Shown: one piece after another, positions 14,193-20,181 of the stretch | Layout: every line of letters begins with the position of its first letter | How positions within the stretch are numbered: the first letter of the stretch is position 1 | From: Halobacteriales archaeon QS_9_67_15 | Lineage (GTDB): Archaea > Halobacteriota > Halobacteria > Halobacteriales > Haloarculaceae | DNA: 20,181 bases | Direction of reading: 5' to 3' | Assembly (NCBI GenBank): GCA_003023165.1 | Contig: PXSD01000091.1 | Span: 1-20,181 of the forward strand | Position numbers and translations under genes: made by a program | Notes under the pieces: model-generated | The model's database searches: none | Seen by the model: the letters and a program-made list of their open reading frames with translations, nothing else | What the model was told of the DNA's origin: nothing

Positions 14193-15479
14193 ATGGACGA
14201 GCGGTTCTCACGACGGGCGTTCCTGGGTGCGGTCGGGGCCGGCGCGACGACGGGACTCGCCGGCTGTAACACCATGCTCCCGCGGAGCAGCGGCGACGCC
14301 GTCGAGACCGACGGCCCGCTCGACACGTTCGCGGCCACCGAGTTCCGCGGTGGGCTCGAACGGCAGGGCGTCTCCCTCGACGAGACGATCCCGACCGATC
14401 CCGAGGTCGAGTGGACGCTTCGCGAGGTGAACACGGGCGACCACACCGCGGCGAAGGCCAGTCCCGTCGAAGTGCCAGGCGGCGACATCGTCGTCCCGGG
14501 GGACAACCGGGAAATCAGGCGCGTGACGCCCGACGGCGAGGTCGTCTGGACCGAGCGGGTCGAGGAGACGGGCCGGGGCATCCACGGGACGCCGGCCGTC
14601 GCCAACGGCGTCGTCTACATCGGGGCCTACGACGGCGCGCTCTACGCGTTCGACCTCGAGACGGGCGAGCGCTACTGGCGGACGAAACTCGGCGACGCCA
14701 TCGGCTCCAGCCCGGGCTACCACGACGGCACGGTGTACATCGCCGTCGAATACTACGACCCGAGCGGCGAGCTGTTCGCCGTCGATGCCGTCACCGGCGA
14801 GGTCGAATGGTCGGACGACCGCGTGACGAACCACCCCCACTCGACGTGTGCGGTCGACCGCGATGCGGGCCGGCTCGTCGTCGGCGCCAACGACGGCGAC
14901 CTCTACGCCTGGAGCTACCCGGACCTCGACTTCCAGTGGACGTTTTCGACCGACGAACCGATCAAAGGGCCGGTCGCGACCCACGACGGGAGCGCCGTCT
15001 TCGGCTCCTGGGACCAGACGGTGTATCGCGTCGCGCTCGACGACGGCACCGAACAGTGGGCGTTCGAACCCGACGACTTCGTGATGTCCGGGCCGTCCAT
15101 CGAGACCGACACTGACACCGTCTACGTCGGGAGCCACGACTCGCGACTCTACGCGCTGGACTTCGCGGACGGCGCCGAACAGTGGCGCTTCGACACTGCC
15201 GGGTCACTCATCGGCTGTCCGACGGTCACCAACGAGCACGTGCTCGTCGGCTCCTACGACGAACACTGCTACGCCGTCGAGAAGGCGACCGGCGCGGAAG
15301 TGTGGTCGGTCGAAGGCGTCGGCGTCGTGTCGAGCACGCCGCTGGCCGCCGACGGTGCGGTCTACTTTACCGACCGCGCGTCGGACGCGTACCTCGACGG
15401 CAAGGAGGCAGACGACGACGAGTCGGACCCCGACGACTCCGGCGGCCTCTACAAGGTCGTCTCGGCGGACGGGAACTGA
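14193..15479 (+). CDS. PQQ-repeat beta-propeller lipoprotein (BamB-like), Tat-exported
   Basis: A 428-aa extracellular protein. It begins with a Tat lipoprotein signal: the twin-arginine SRRAFLG (6-12), a hydrophobic stretch, and the lipobox LAGC with Cys25. The rest is a series of PQQ-like blades, recognisable by repeated GxVYxGxxDGxLYAFDxxTGExxW units, for example VVYIGAYDGALYAFDLETGE, and later versions with LYAWSY, VYRVAL, LYALDF and CYAVEK. This makes a seven- or eight-bladed propeller of the pyrrolo-quinoline quinone repeat type. Such haloarchaeal proteins are usually not quinoproteins; a scaffold or binding role at the cell surface is likely. The start at 14193 is set by the signal. 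Asp-rich residues follow near residue 405. It stands alone, with a weak TATA-like acattac near 14167. Confidence 0.88.
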   Translation: MDERFSRRAFLGAVGAGATTGLAGCNTMLPRSSGDAVETDGPLDTFAATEFRGGLERQGVSLDETIPTDPEVEWTLREVNTGDHTAAKASPVEVPGGDIVVPGDNREIRRVTPDGEVVWTERVEETGRGIHGTPAVANGVVYIGAYDGALYAFDLETGERYWRTKLGDAIGSSPGYHDGTVYIAVEYYDPSGELFAVDAVTGEVEWSDDRVTNHPHSTCAVDRDAGRLVVGANDGDLYAWSYPDLDFQWTFSTDEPIKGPVATHDGSAVFGSWDQTVYRVALDDGTEQWAFEPDDFVMSGPSIETDTDTVYVGSHDSRLYALDFADGAEQWRFDTAGSLIGCPTVTNEHVLVGSYDEHCYAVEKATGAEVWSVEGVGVVSSTPLAADGAVYFTDRASDAYLDGKEADDDESDPDDSGGLYKVVSADGN

Positions 15480-15510
15480 GGGTGACCGCTTCGCTCCGGC
15501 GCGCTCACGG

Positions 15511-16752
15511 TCACGGTTTCGCGAGGAAGAGCGCGAGCTGTCGGAGGATCGTCCGGTCCTCGAGACCGCCGGCCAGCGCGCCCGAGAGGACGCCGATCGT
15601 CGCGATGAACCCCCCGGTTCGGACCAGGTCGACGACCGTCACGACTGGGTCTTCGAGGCTCGGCCAGTTGGTCATCAGGTTCGGCGGGAAGACGACGAAC
15701 TCGATGACGAGCATCACTGCGCCGACGAGCGCGAACAGCCCGGTCATCCCCAACACGAGGACGCCGAGGATAGCGACGTTGAGCAGTGCGACGTGTTCGG
15801 TGACGACCGCCCGACGCTTACGGGGGACGTTGAGGTTCAACGAGAAGACGAGGTACACCGCCGCCAGCAGGATACTCGCTGCGGCGAACGACACCGCCGT
15901 CACGTTGTCGAGGTTCATCCCGACGTCCCACGTCTCGGCGCTGAACACGAGGATCAGCGCCGGTGCGACCGCCGCCGTCGAGAGCTTCGGCAGCGAGAGG
16001 GGCAACAGCGGCGCGCGGCTCGTCACCAGCGCGCGCCCGACCTGTCGCCAGTTGCGCGCCGCGCTGCCGAGGTGGAAGGCCACGAGTCCGGGGACGCTCC
16101 GCGACTCGACGGACTCCTCCGGGATCTGACCTGCGATCCGTTCCAGATGTCGGCTCGCCCCGGCGTCGAACTCGGGGACGCCCGACCGGTCGGGGTCGAA
16201 CTCGAAGGGCGCCATCACGCCGCCGTCGGGGTCGTGGCTCGCGCCGAGGACGTGGCCGATCTGGTGGAGCAGGACCGTCGCGCCGTTGTGCCGGACGGTC
16301 GCCGAGTCGAGCGAGCGACTCGGCTGGCCGCGACCGCTGACCTGCAGTCGGTGGGTGGAGACGACGACGACGCGGCTCAGCGGCGACGCAAGCCCGGCGA
16401 CGCGGCGGCGGCTCCGCGCGAGTAGCGGCGCGTCGGTCACGACCACCAGCAGGTCGTACGGCCCTTCGACCATCCGGAGCGCCGCCTCGTCCAGGAACGC
16501 CGACGGGCGGCGGGGGTCCCGGTCGGAGAGCCGCTCGGGCTCCTCCTCGTGGAAGCGCCAGTTCGCCGCCGTCGCAGCCGTGAGTTCCTCGCTCGCGTCG
16601 GTCGCGATACGCGACGCGAACGCGCCGAGTCGGTCGGCCTCACACTCGGGCGAGGGGACGACGAGCAGTCCCGCGTCGACGGTCAGTCCGTCGTCGGCCG
16701 ACTCACGGTCGGTTCCCGCTCGCGTCGCCGTCGCGGACCGCGAATCGCTCAT
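15511..16752 (-). CDS. Membrane-anchored metzincin-like protein with HQxGHxxGxxH
   Basis: A 413-aa protein in two parts. The N-terminal 220 residues look like a small archaemetzincin/matrixin-type domain: the zinc motif is H163-Q-I-G-H167-V-L-G-A-S-H173, and Met180 a few residues later (GGVMAPF) fits the metzincin Met-turn. The catalytic Glu that normally follows the first His is Gln (codon CAG), so proteolysis is probably weak or absent while zinc could still bind. The C-terminal 165 residues contain about four to five membrane helices (near 260-271, 284-304, 320-340, 341-356 and 371-396). There is no signal peptide, so the domain probably faces the cytoplasm. The start at 16752 has a TATA-like ccttttcc about 27 nt upstream. 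The fold call rests on the motif; the function is unknown. Confidence 0.75.
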   Translation of the reverse strand: MSDSRSATATRAGTDRESADDGLTVDAGLLVVPSPECEADRLGAFASRIATDASEELTAATAANWRFHEEEPERLSDRDPRRPSAFLDEAALRMVEGPYDLLVVVTDAPLLARSRRRVAGLASPLSRVVVVSTHRLQVSGRGQPSRSLDSATVRHNGATVLLHQIGHVLGASHDPDGGVMAPFEFDPDRSGVPEFDAGASRHLERIAGQIPEESVESRSVPGLVAFHLGSAARNWRQVGRALVTSRAPLLPLSLPKLSTAAVAPALILVFSAETWDVGMNLDNVTAVSFAAASILLAAVYLVFSLNLNVPRKRRAVVTEHVALLNVAILGVLVLGMTGLFALVGAVMLVIEFVVFPPNLMTNWPSLEDPVVTVVDLVRTGGFIATIGVLSGALAGGLEDRTILRQLALFLAKP

Positions 16753-16773
16753 ACGACGCGTTCGAGCGCCGGA

Positions 16774-16781
16774 CGGAAAAG
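16774..16781 (-). promoter_or_regulatory. TATA-like box of the metzincin-like gene
   Basis: On the minus strand this reads about ccttttcc, 22-29 nt before the ATG at 16752. It is the only AT-rich patch in the intergenic region, which also carries two copies of ccgtctcagtc (at about 16810 and 16840). Confidence 0.45.
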
Positions 16782-16846
16782 GTCGCTCTCGTTCGACTCG
16801 CCGGCGACGCGACCGTCTCAGTCGCGAGCGTTCGGTCGCGGCCGTC

Positions 16847-17320
16847 TCAGTCCCAGCCGCCGTCGAGGGCAGCGAGATACTGCCGGACGTACTCGTGGAA
16901 CGCCGCGGCGTCCGCGGCCGGGTCGACGAACCGGTAATCGTCGTGTTGCTCGTCAAGTTCGATCGGTTCGCCGGGGTCGGTCTGACGGACGCGATAGACC
17001 ACGTTGACGGTGTGGCGGGAGTCGACCCCGTCGACGGACGAACTGTCCCAGAAGTGTTCGTAGACACCGAGCCGGGCCTCGATGGTCACGTCGACGCCGA
17101 GTTCGTCGCGGGCGACCCGACGCGCGGCGTCGGCGAGTTCCTCGCCCTTATAGAGGCGACTCCCCGGCCAGAACCACTCGCCCTCCGCCGGTGCCTCAGT
17201 TCGATGGGCGAGCAGGACCTGCCCATCGCGCTCCAGTACGACTTCGACACAGACCTGCGGCACGCGGTCCAGCACGGTCGCGAACTCGGCCTCCGGGATG
17301 AACTCGTCGCGGACATCCAT
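16847..17320 (-). CDS. Nudix hydrolase, GDP-mannose mannosyl hydrolase type
   Basis: A 157-aa Nudix protein. The box at 53-76 (GSRLYKGEELADAARRVARD, then ELGV) departs from the classical GX5EX7REUXEEXGU in the way GDP-mannose mannosyl hydrolases (Gmm/NudD) do. Other matches to that subfamily are the EWFWPGSR entry (48-55), the EHFWDSS segment (88-94) and the LDEQHDDYRF stretch (122-131). Family members hydrolyse GDP-mannose to GDP and mannose. Loss of the canonical catalytic Glu in the box is normal for this subfamily. The gene is divergent from a second Nudix gene, with 106 bp between the starts. Fold and subfamily are well supported; the substrate is inferred. Confidence 0.85.
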   Translation of the reverse strand: MDVRDEFIPEAEFATVLDRVPQVCVEVVLERDGQVLLAHRTEAPAEGEWFWPGSRLYKGEELADAARRVARDELGVDVTIEARLGVYEHFWDSSSVDGVDSRHTVNVVYRVRQTDPGEPIELDEQHDDYRFVDPAADAAAFHEYVRQYLAALDGGWD

Positions 17321-17426
17321 ACTCGCTCGTCGGCGCCGCGCGCCTTCGGGATTTCGACCGGTCGCGTTCAGCCCCCGCGCCGACCGCAGCCGACACCGCT
17401 AACTCGGTGGCCTCGTCAGGGCCGGT

Positions 17427-17978
17427 ATGACCGACGACCTTGTCTGGGAGACGCTCGACAGTCGCACGTCCTACACCTGCGAGGGATTCGACGTCGTCAC
17501 CGACACCGTCCGCTTCCCGTCTGGCGAGGAGGCCGAGTTCGATTACCTCTCGGAGGGCCAGAGCGTCGTCGTGCTGCCGTTGACCGGCGAGGGCGACGTG
17601 GTCGTCATCGAGGAGTGGCGCCAGCCGGTCGGCCGCGTCAACCGCGCGGTCCCCGCCGGGAGCATCGAGTCGGCCGACGCCGACCCCGCGAACTGCGTCG
17701 CGCGCGAACTCGAGGAGGAGACGGGGTATCGTCCGGGAGCCGTCGAACACCTCACGACCGTCGAACCCGCGAACGGCTTCGCCGACGCGGTCTTCCACTA
17801 CTTCGTCGCCCGCGACTGCGAGCCGACCGGCGAGCAGGACCTGGACTACAATGAGGACATCCGCGTCGAGACGACGGCGTTCGACGCGCTCGTCGACGCC
17901 GCCCGCGAGGACGACCTTCGCGACGGGCGGTCGATGCTGGCGGTGCTGTACTTCGAGCTGTTCGGTGGCGAACAGTAG
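17427..17978 (+). CDS. Nudix hydrolase, ADP-ribose pyrophosphatase type
   Basis: A 183-aa Nudix hydrolase with the classical signature ending RELEEETGY (93-101), preceded by the VPAGSIE entry (75-81). IEEWRQPVGR (61-70) is the EQYR-like strand typical of ADP-ribose pyrophosphatases (NudF/YqiK type), and the domain runs over about residues 43-176. Such enzymes hydrolyse ADP-ribose or similar nucleoside diphosphate sugars in the cytoplasm. The start at 17427 precedes the typical N-terminal dimerisation strands. It is divergent from the GDP-mannose-type Nudix gene and 42 bp upstream of the VapBC-type pair, which has its own promoter. Confidence 0.87.
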   Translation: MTDDLVWETLDSRTSYTCEGFDVVTDTVRFPSGEEAEFDYLSEGQSVVVLPLTGEGDVVVIEEWRQPVGRVNRAVPAGSIESADADPANCVARELEEETGYRPGAVEHLTTVEPANGFADAVFHYFVARDCEPTGEQDLDYNEDIRVETTAFDALVDAAREDDLRDGRSMLAVLYFELFGGEQ

Positions 17979-17991
17979 TCTGGTAGAAACG

Positions 17992-17998
17992 TTAACTT
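17992..17998 (+). promoter_or_regulatory. TATA box of the vapBC-type operon
   Basis: ttaactt lies 23-29 nt before the antitoxin ATG at 18021, inside a sharply AT-richer stretch (gttaacttag and tcttactgcaaat follow). Palindromic gttaac at 17991-17996 could also be part of an operator for autoregulation, which is usual for such pairs. Confidence 0.55.
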
Positions 17999-18020
17999 AG
18001 TTCCAGATCTTACTGCAAAT

Positions 18021-18296
18021 ATGGCGACAGCGGTCAAGATGGACGAGGAGGCGAAATCTCGACTGGAAGAGCTTCAGGCGGAGATCAAACTACGGACCGG
18101 GAAGAAGATGACACAGCAAGAGATACTGTCGCGTCTGCTGGAAGACGCCTACGAGTCGAAGTCGGAGTTCGTCGACTCGATCCGAGATTCGACCGTCCCG
18201 CTCTCGGAAGAAGAGCGGGAGGCGTTCCACAGCGGAATGTTTTCTTCCGGTGTCGAAACCGACGAAGAGGATATCGACGAAATCCTGTACGGATGA
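18021..18296 (+). CDS. VapB-type antitoxin (ribbon-helix-helix)
   Basis: A 91-aa acidic protein. The first 45 residues fit a ribbon-helix-helix DNA-binding domain: an N-terminal strand ATAVKMDEE, helix A KSRLEELQAEIKLR and helix B QQEILSRLLEDAYE. The acidic C-terminal half (SEEEREAF ... ETDEEDIDEIL) would bind and block the toxin. Its TGA overlaps the ATG of the next gene (ATGA at 18293-18296), so the two are translationally coupled. In known pairs this protein represses its own operon. GC is lower than in the flanking housekeeping genes, consistent with a mobile or accessory pair. Confidence 0.82.
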   Translation: MATAVKMDEEAKSRLEELQAEIKLRTGKKMTQQEILSRLLEDAYESKSEFVDSIRDSTVPLSEEEREAFHSGMFSSGVETDEEDIDEILYG

Positions 18297-18727
18297 GCGT
18301 CGTTATCAACAGTGGTGTGTTCTACGCTCACGCTGACACCGACGCGACACGTCACGACGATGCAGTTCGCGCGTTCGACGCAATTATCGATGGGGAGGAG
18401 GGCCAACCATACACGAGTGACTACCTCTACGACGAAACTGTGACCCTAACACTCAGTCGTACCGGGTCGTTCGAACGCGCTAAACAGGTCGGACGGCGGA
18501 TACGAGGTGTCGCGAGCTACCCGGATCTCGTCACACTCGAACACGTGGACCGGCCCGTTTTCCGAGACGCAGTCGAGACGTTCGAGCGATTCGACGATCA
18601 GGGTCTCAGCTTCACTGATGCGACGACGATCGCCCTACTGGAAAAACGAGATATCGACGCGGTACTGAGCTTCGACGACGACTTCGACGGAATCGTCGAC
18701 CGGGTCGATCCCGCCGAGCTGGGATAG
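18293..18727 (+). CDS. PIN-domain protein, VapC-type toxin with Asp6 replaced by Asn
   Basis: A 144-aa PIN-domain ribonuclease-like protein. The usual first strand would read VVIDTGVFYA; here it is VVINSGVFYA, so the first metal-binding Asp (residue 6) is Asn (codon AAC). The other acidic positions are kept: Glu48 in YLYDETV, Asp109 in LSFTDA, and Asp128-130 in LSFDDDFD. Active VapC toxins cut tRNA or rRNA using these acids and Mg2+. Losing the first one usually abolishes activity, so this may be a disarmed toxin kept with its antitoxin. The rest of the domain is full length and undamaged. It overlaps the antitoxin gene by four bases. Assignment to the PIN family is confident; activity is doubtful. 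Confidence 0.85.
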   Translation: MSVVINSGVFYAHADTDATRHDDAVRAFDAIIDGEEGQPYTSDYLYDETVTLTLSRTGSFERAKQVGRRIRGVASYPDLVTLEHVDRPVFRDAVETFERFDDQGLSFTDATTIALLEKRDIDAVLSFDDDFDGIVDRVDPAELG

Positions 18728-18772
18728 CGACCGAACACAACCCTTAGGCCCGCCCGCGGGAAATCCGGAGCA

Positions 18773-19918
18773 ATGGCAGATGTCTTCGAGGTCGACCGCT
18801 ACGACGCCGCCGGCCGCCTGGGCGAACTGGAGGTCCCCCGCGCCGGCGTCACCGTCGAGACGCCCGCGCTCCTTCCGGTGATCAATCCGCATCTGCAAAC
18901 CGTTACGCCCGCAGAACTCGAATCGGAATTCGGCGCGGAGATCCTCATCACCAACAGCTACGTCCTCTACGGGAGCGAGGACCTCCGCGAACCCGTCGAA
19001 CAACAGGGGCTTCACGAGTTGCTCGACTTCTCCGGCGCTATCGTGACGGATTCGGGCTCGTTCCAGTTGGCCGAGTACGGCGAGATCGACGTGACCAGCG
19101 AGGAGATCCTCGATTTCCAGTACGACATCGGCTCGGACATCGCCACGCCGGTCGACATCCCCACGCCGCCCGATGTCTCGCGCGAACAGGCCGAGTCCGA
19201 ACTCGCGACGACCGAGGACCGCCTCGCCGCCGCCGCCGAGGTCGACACGGGCGACATGCTCGTCAACGCGCCCGTCCAGGGGTCGACCTACCCCGACCTG
19301 CGTGAGCAAGCGGGCGCACACGCGGCGCAGTCGGGACTCGACGTGTTCCCCGTCGGCGCGGTCGTCCCGATGATGAACGAGTACCGCTACGCCGACCTCG
19401 TGGACGTGGTCAGCGCGGCTAAGCGCGGCCTCTCCGAGAGCGCGCCGGTCCACCTCTTCGGTGCCGGCCACCCCATGATGTTCGCCCTCGCCGTCGCGCT
19501 CGGCTGTGACCTGTTCGACTCCGCCGCCTACGCCATCTACGCTCGCGACGACCGCTACATGACCGTCCGGACGACGGAGCACCTGGAAGACCTGGCGTAC
19601 TTCCCCTGTTCCTGTTCGGTGTGTAGCGCTCACACACCCGCGGAACTCAGGAGTCTAAACGGCGACGAACGCGAGCGGCTGCTGGCCGAACACAACCTCC
19701 ACGTCTCCTACGGCGAACTCCGGACCATCAAGCAGGCCATCCGTCGCGGCAGCCTCATGGAACTCGTCGAGGCGCGCGCCCGGAGCCACCCGGCGATGCT
19801 CGACGGCTATCGCGCCCTGCTGGACCACGCCGACCGGTTCGACGAGTGCTGGAACGTCCAGCCGCCCTTTGGCCCGTTCCCGACGGAACTCGCGGACGGC
19901 TACCCGCTCACCGCATAG
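18773..19918 (+). CDS. tgtA: tRNA-guanine(15) transglycosylase TgtA, ended early by an amber codon
   Basis: The 381-aa frame is an archaeal TGT, which swaps guanine-15 for preQ0 in tRNA, the first tRNA step of archaeosine synthesis. It shows the N-terminal FEVDRYDAAGRLGEL, the nucleophile/general-acid region TDSGSFQ (Asp93), the LFGAGHPMMFALAV and CDLFDSAAYA segments (Asp249), and the zinc site C279-x-C281-x2-C284 with H307. The frame stops with TAG at 19916-19918, right after YPLTA. The next 56 codons in the same frame still read as TgtA-like sequence to a second TAG at 20087-20089. From memory of haloarchaeal TgtA (about 480-500 aa), a segment of 50-70 residues between HAD and RFDECW (about residue 353) also seems missing. 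The catalytic domain is whole, so a shortened active enzyme is possible, but a decaying gene is equally likely. Confidence 0.85.
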   Translation: MADVFEVDRYDAAGRLGELEVPRAGVTVETPALLPVINPHLQTVTPAELESEFGAEILITNSYVLYGSEDLREPVEQQGLHELLDFSGAIVTDSGSFQLAEYGEIDVTSEEILDFQYDIGSDIATPVDIPTPPDVSREQAESELATTEDRLAAAAEVDTGDMLVNAPVQGSTYPDLREQAGAHAAQSGLDVFPVGAVVPMMNEYRYADLVDVVSAAKRGLSESAPVHLFGAGHPMMFALAVALGCDLFDSAAYAIYARDDRYMTVRTTEHLEDLAYFPCSCSVCSAHTPAELRSLNGDERERLLAEHNLHVSYGELRTIKQAIRRGSLMELVEARARSHPAMLDGYRALLDHADRFDECWNVQPPFGPFPTELADGYPLTA

Positions 19919-20089
19919 GTCCCCGAACGGCTCGACTCGCCCGCCTACGAGGCGGCCGCCGTCGGCGTCCGTCGGCTCGTCGAGGCCCACCCAGACACCG
20001 CGTTCACGCTTGCCCACGACGGCTGGCCGGCGAGCGCGCTCGCCGACGTGCCCGAGGGCGTCGACCTGTGGGACCTGAACGAGGAGTAG
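19919..20089 (+). pseudogene. C-terminal remainder of tgtA after the in-frame TAG
   Basis: In phase with tgtA, these 56 codons plus stop give VPERLDSPAYEAAAVGV, RRLVEAHPDTAFTLAHDGWP, ASALADVPEGVDLWDLNEE. The stretch has normal haloarchaeal codon usage and acidic composition, and it fits the TgtA C-terminal pattern of a helix followed by a strand and TLAHDGWPASAL. A single change of GAG to TAG would explain the interruption. There is no start codon of its own near the beginning. Confidence 0.8.
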
Positions 20090-20181
20090 ACGCTCGAAAC
20101 GAGAAATCGGCGCGCGCTGTCGCGAGGTTCATCTCGCGACGGAACCCGTGCGAGGGACGAATGAAGGAGCGGAGCGACTGA
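20090..20181. other. Window end, no gene seen
   Basis: Only a GC-rich hairpin (tcgcgag/ctcgcga around 20121-20138) is visible. The 7-codon frame at 20161 is not a gene. Confidence 0.5.

Noticed and set aside
16286..17854. 522-codon plus-strand open frame
   Set aside because: It crosses three genes in the wrong frame or strand (the metzincin-like gene, the minus Nudix and the plus Nudix) and has Arg/Ser-rich composition with no motif.
19916..19918. UAG read as pyrrolysine in tgtA
   Set aside because: Pyrrolysine is known from methanogens and a few other archaea, not from typical haloarchaea, and no pyl genes are in the window; kept only as a remote alternative.

Overview
The window is chromosomal DNA from a haloarchaeon (class Halobacteria). 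The coding sequence is very GC-rich, the proteins are strongly acidic, start codons mostly sit about 27 nt downstream of a TATA-like element with no Shine-Dalgarno (leaderless transcripts), and the gene families are haloarchaeal: split archaeosine genes, stand-alone RAM-domain proteins, and Tat-dependent lipoproteins. No rRNA, tRNA, CRISPR array or complete insertion sequence is visible.

Layout. 1-975: a lower-GC edge region with a partial 80-bp palindromic element and a small Tat lipoprotein. 1283-6977 (minus strand): the radical-SAM protein RaSEA, a 651-aa polytopic membrane protein, archaeosine synthase ArcS and a small membrane protein. A set of six consecutive hairpins lies between raSEA and the membrane protein. 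7149-9404: a small membrane protein, a DJ-1/PfpI protein, a universal-stress-protein gene broken by two in-frame UGA codons, and uracil phosphoribosyltransferase (upp). 9520-10833: a TrkA-type NAD-binding protein flanked by two 76-aa RAM (Lrp/AsnC ligand-binding) proteins. 10895-11980: an isolated 2-oxoacid dehydrogenase E1-alpha gene. 11981-12696: about 700 bp without a gene, filled with large inverted repeats, a complete copy of the 80-bp palindromic element and short direct repeats. 12697-15479: a membrane protein, thymidylate kinase, a 69-aa unknown and a PQQ-repeat beta-propeller lipoprotein. 15511-17978: a membrane-anchored metzincin-like protein with HQ instead of HE in its zinc motif, then two divergent Nudix hydrolases. 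18021-18727: a VapBC-type pair whose PIN protein lacks the first catalytic Asp. 18773-20089: tgtA, interrupted by an in-frame amber codon.

How the genes fit together. Three archaeosine-pathway genes lie within 19 kb. TgtA puts preQ0 into position 15 of tRNA, ArcS attaches lysine to it, and RaSEA releases the G+ base. The tgtA copy has a premature TAG, with 56 further in-frame codons that still look coding, and it may also lack an internal segment, so its function is in doubt. Nucleotide salvage and precursor genes (upp, tmk, Nudix) and potassium/redox regulation (TrkA with RAM proteins) are ordinary housekeeping.

The most notable features are non-coding or degenerate: the hairpin array, the 80-bp palindromic repeats, the nested inverted repeats around 12.1-12.4 kb, the two genes with in-frame stops, and two enzymes with substituted catalytic residues. 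All family assignments come from reading the sequence and from memory of the families; no search was run.
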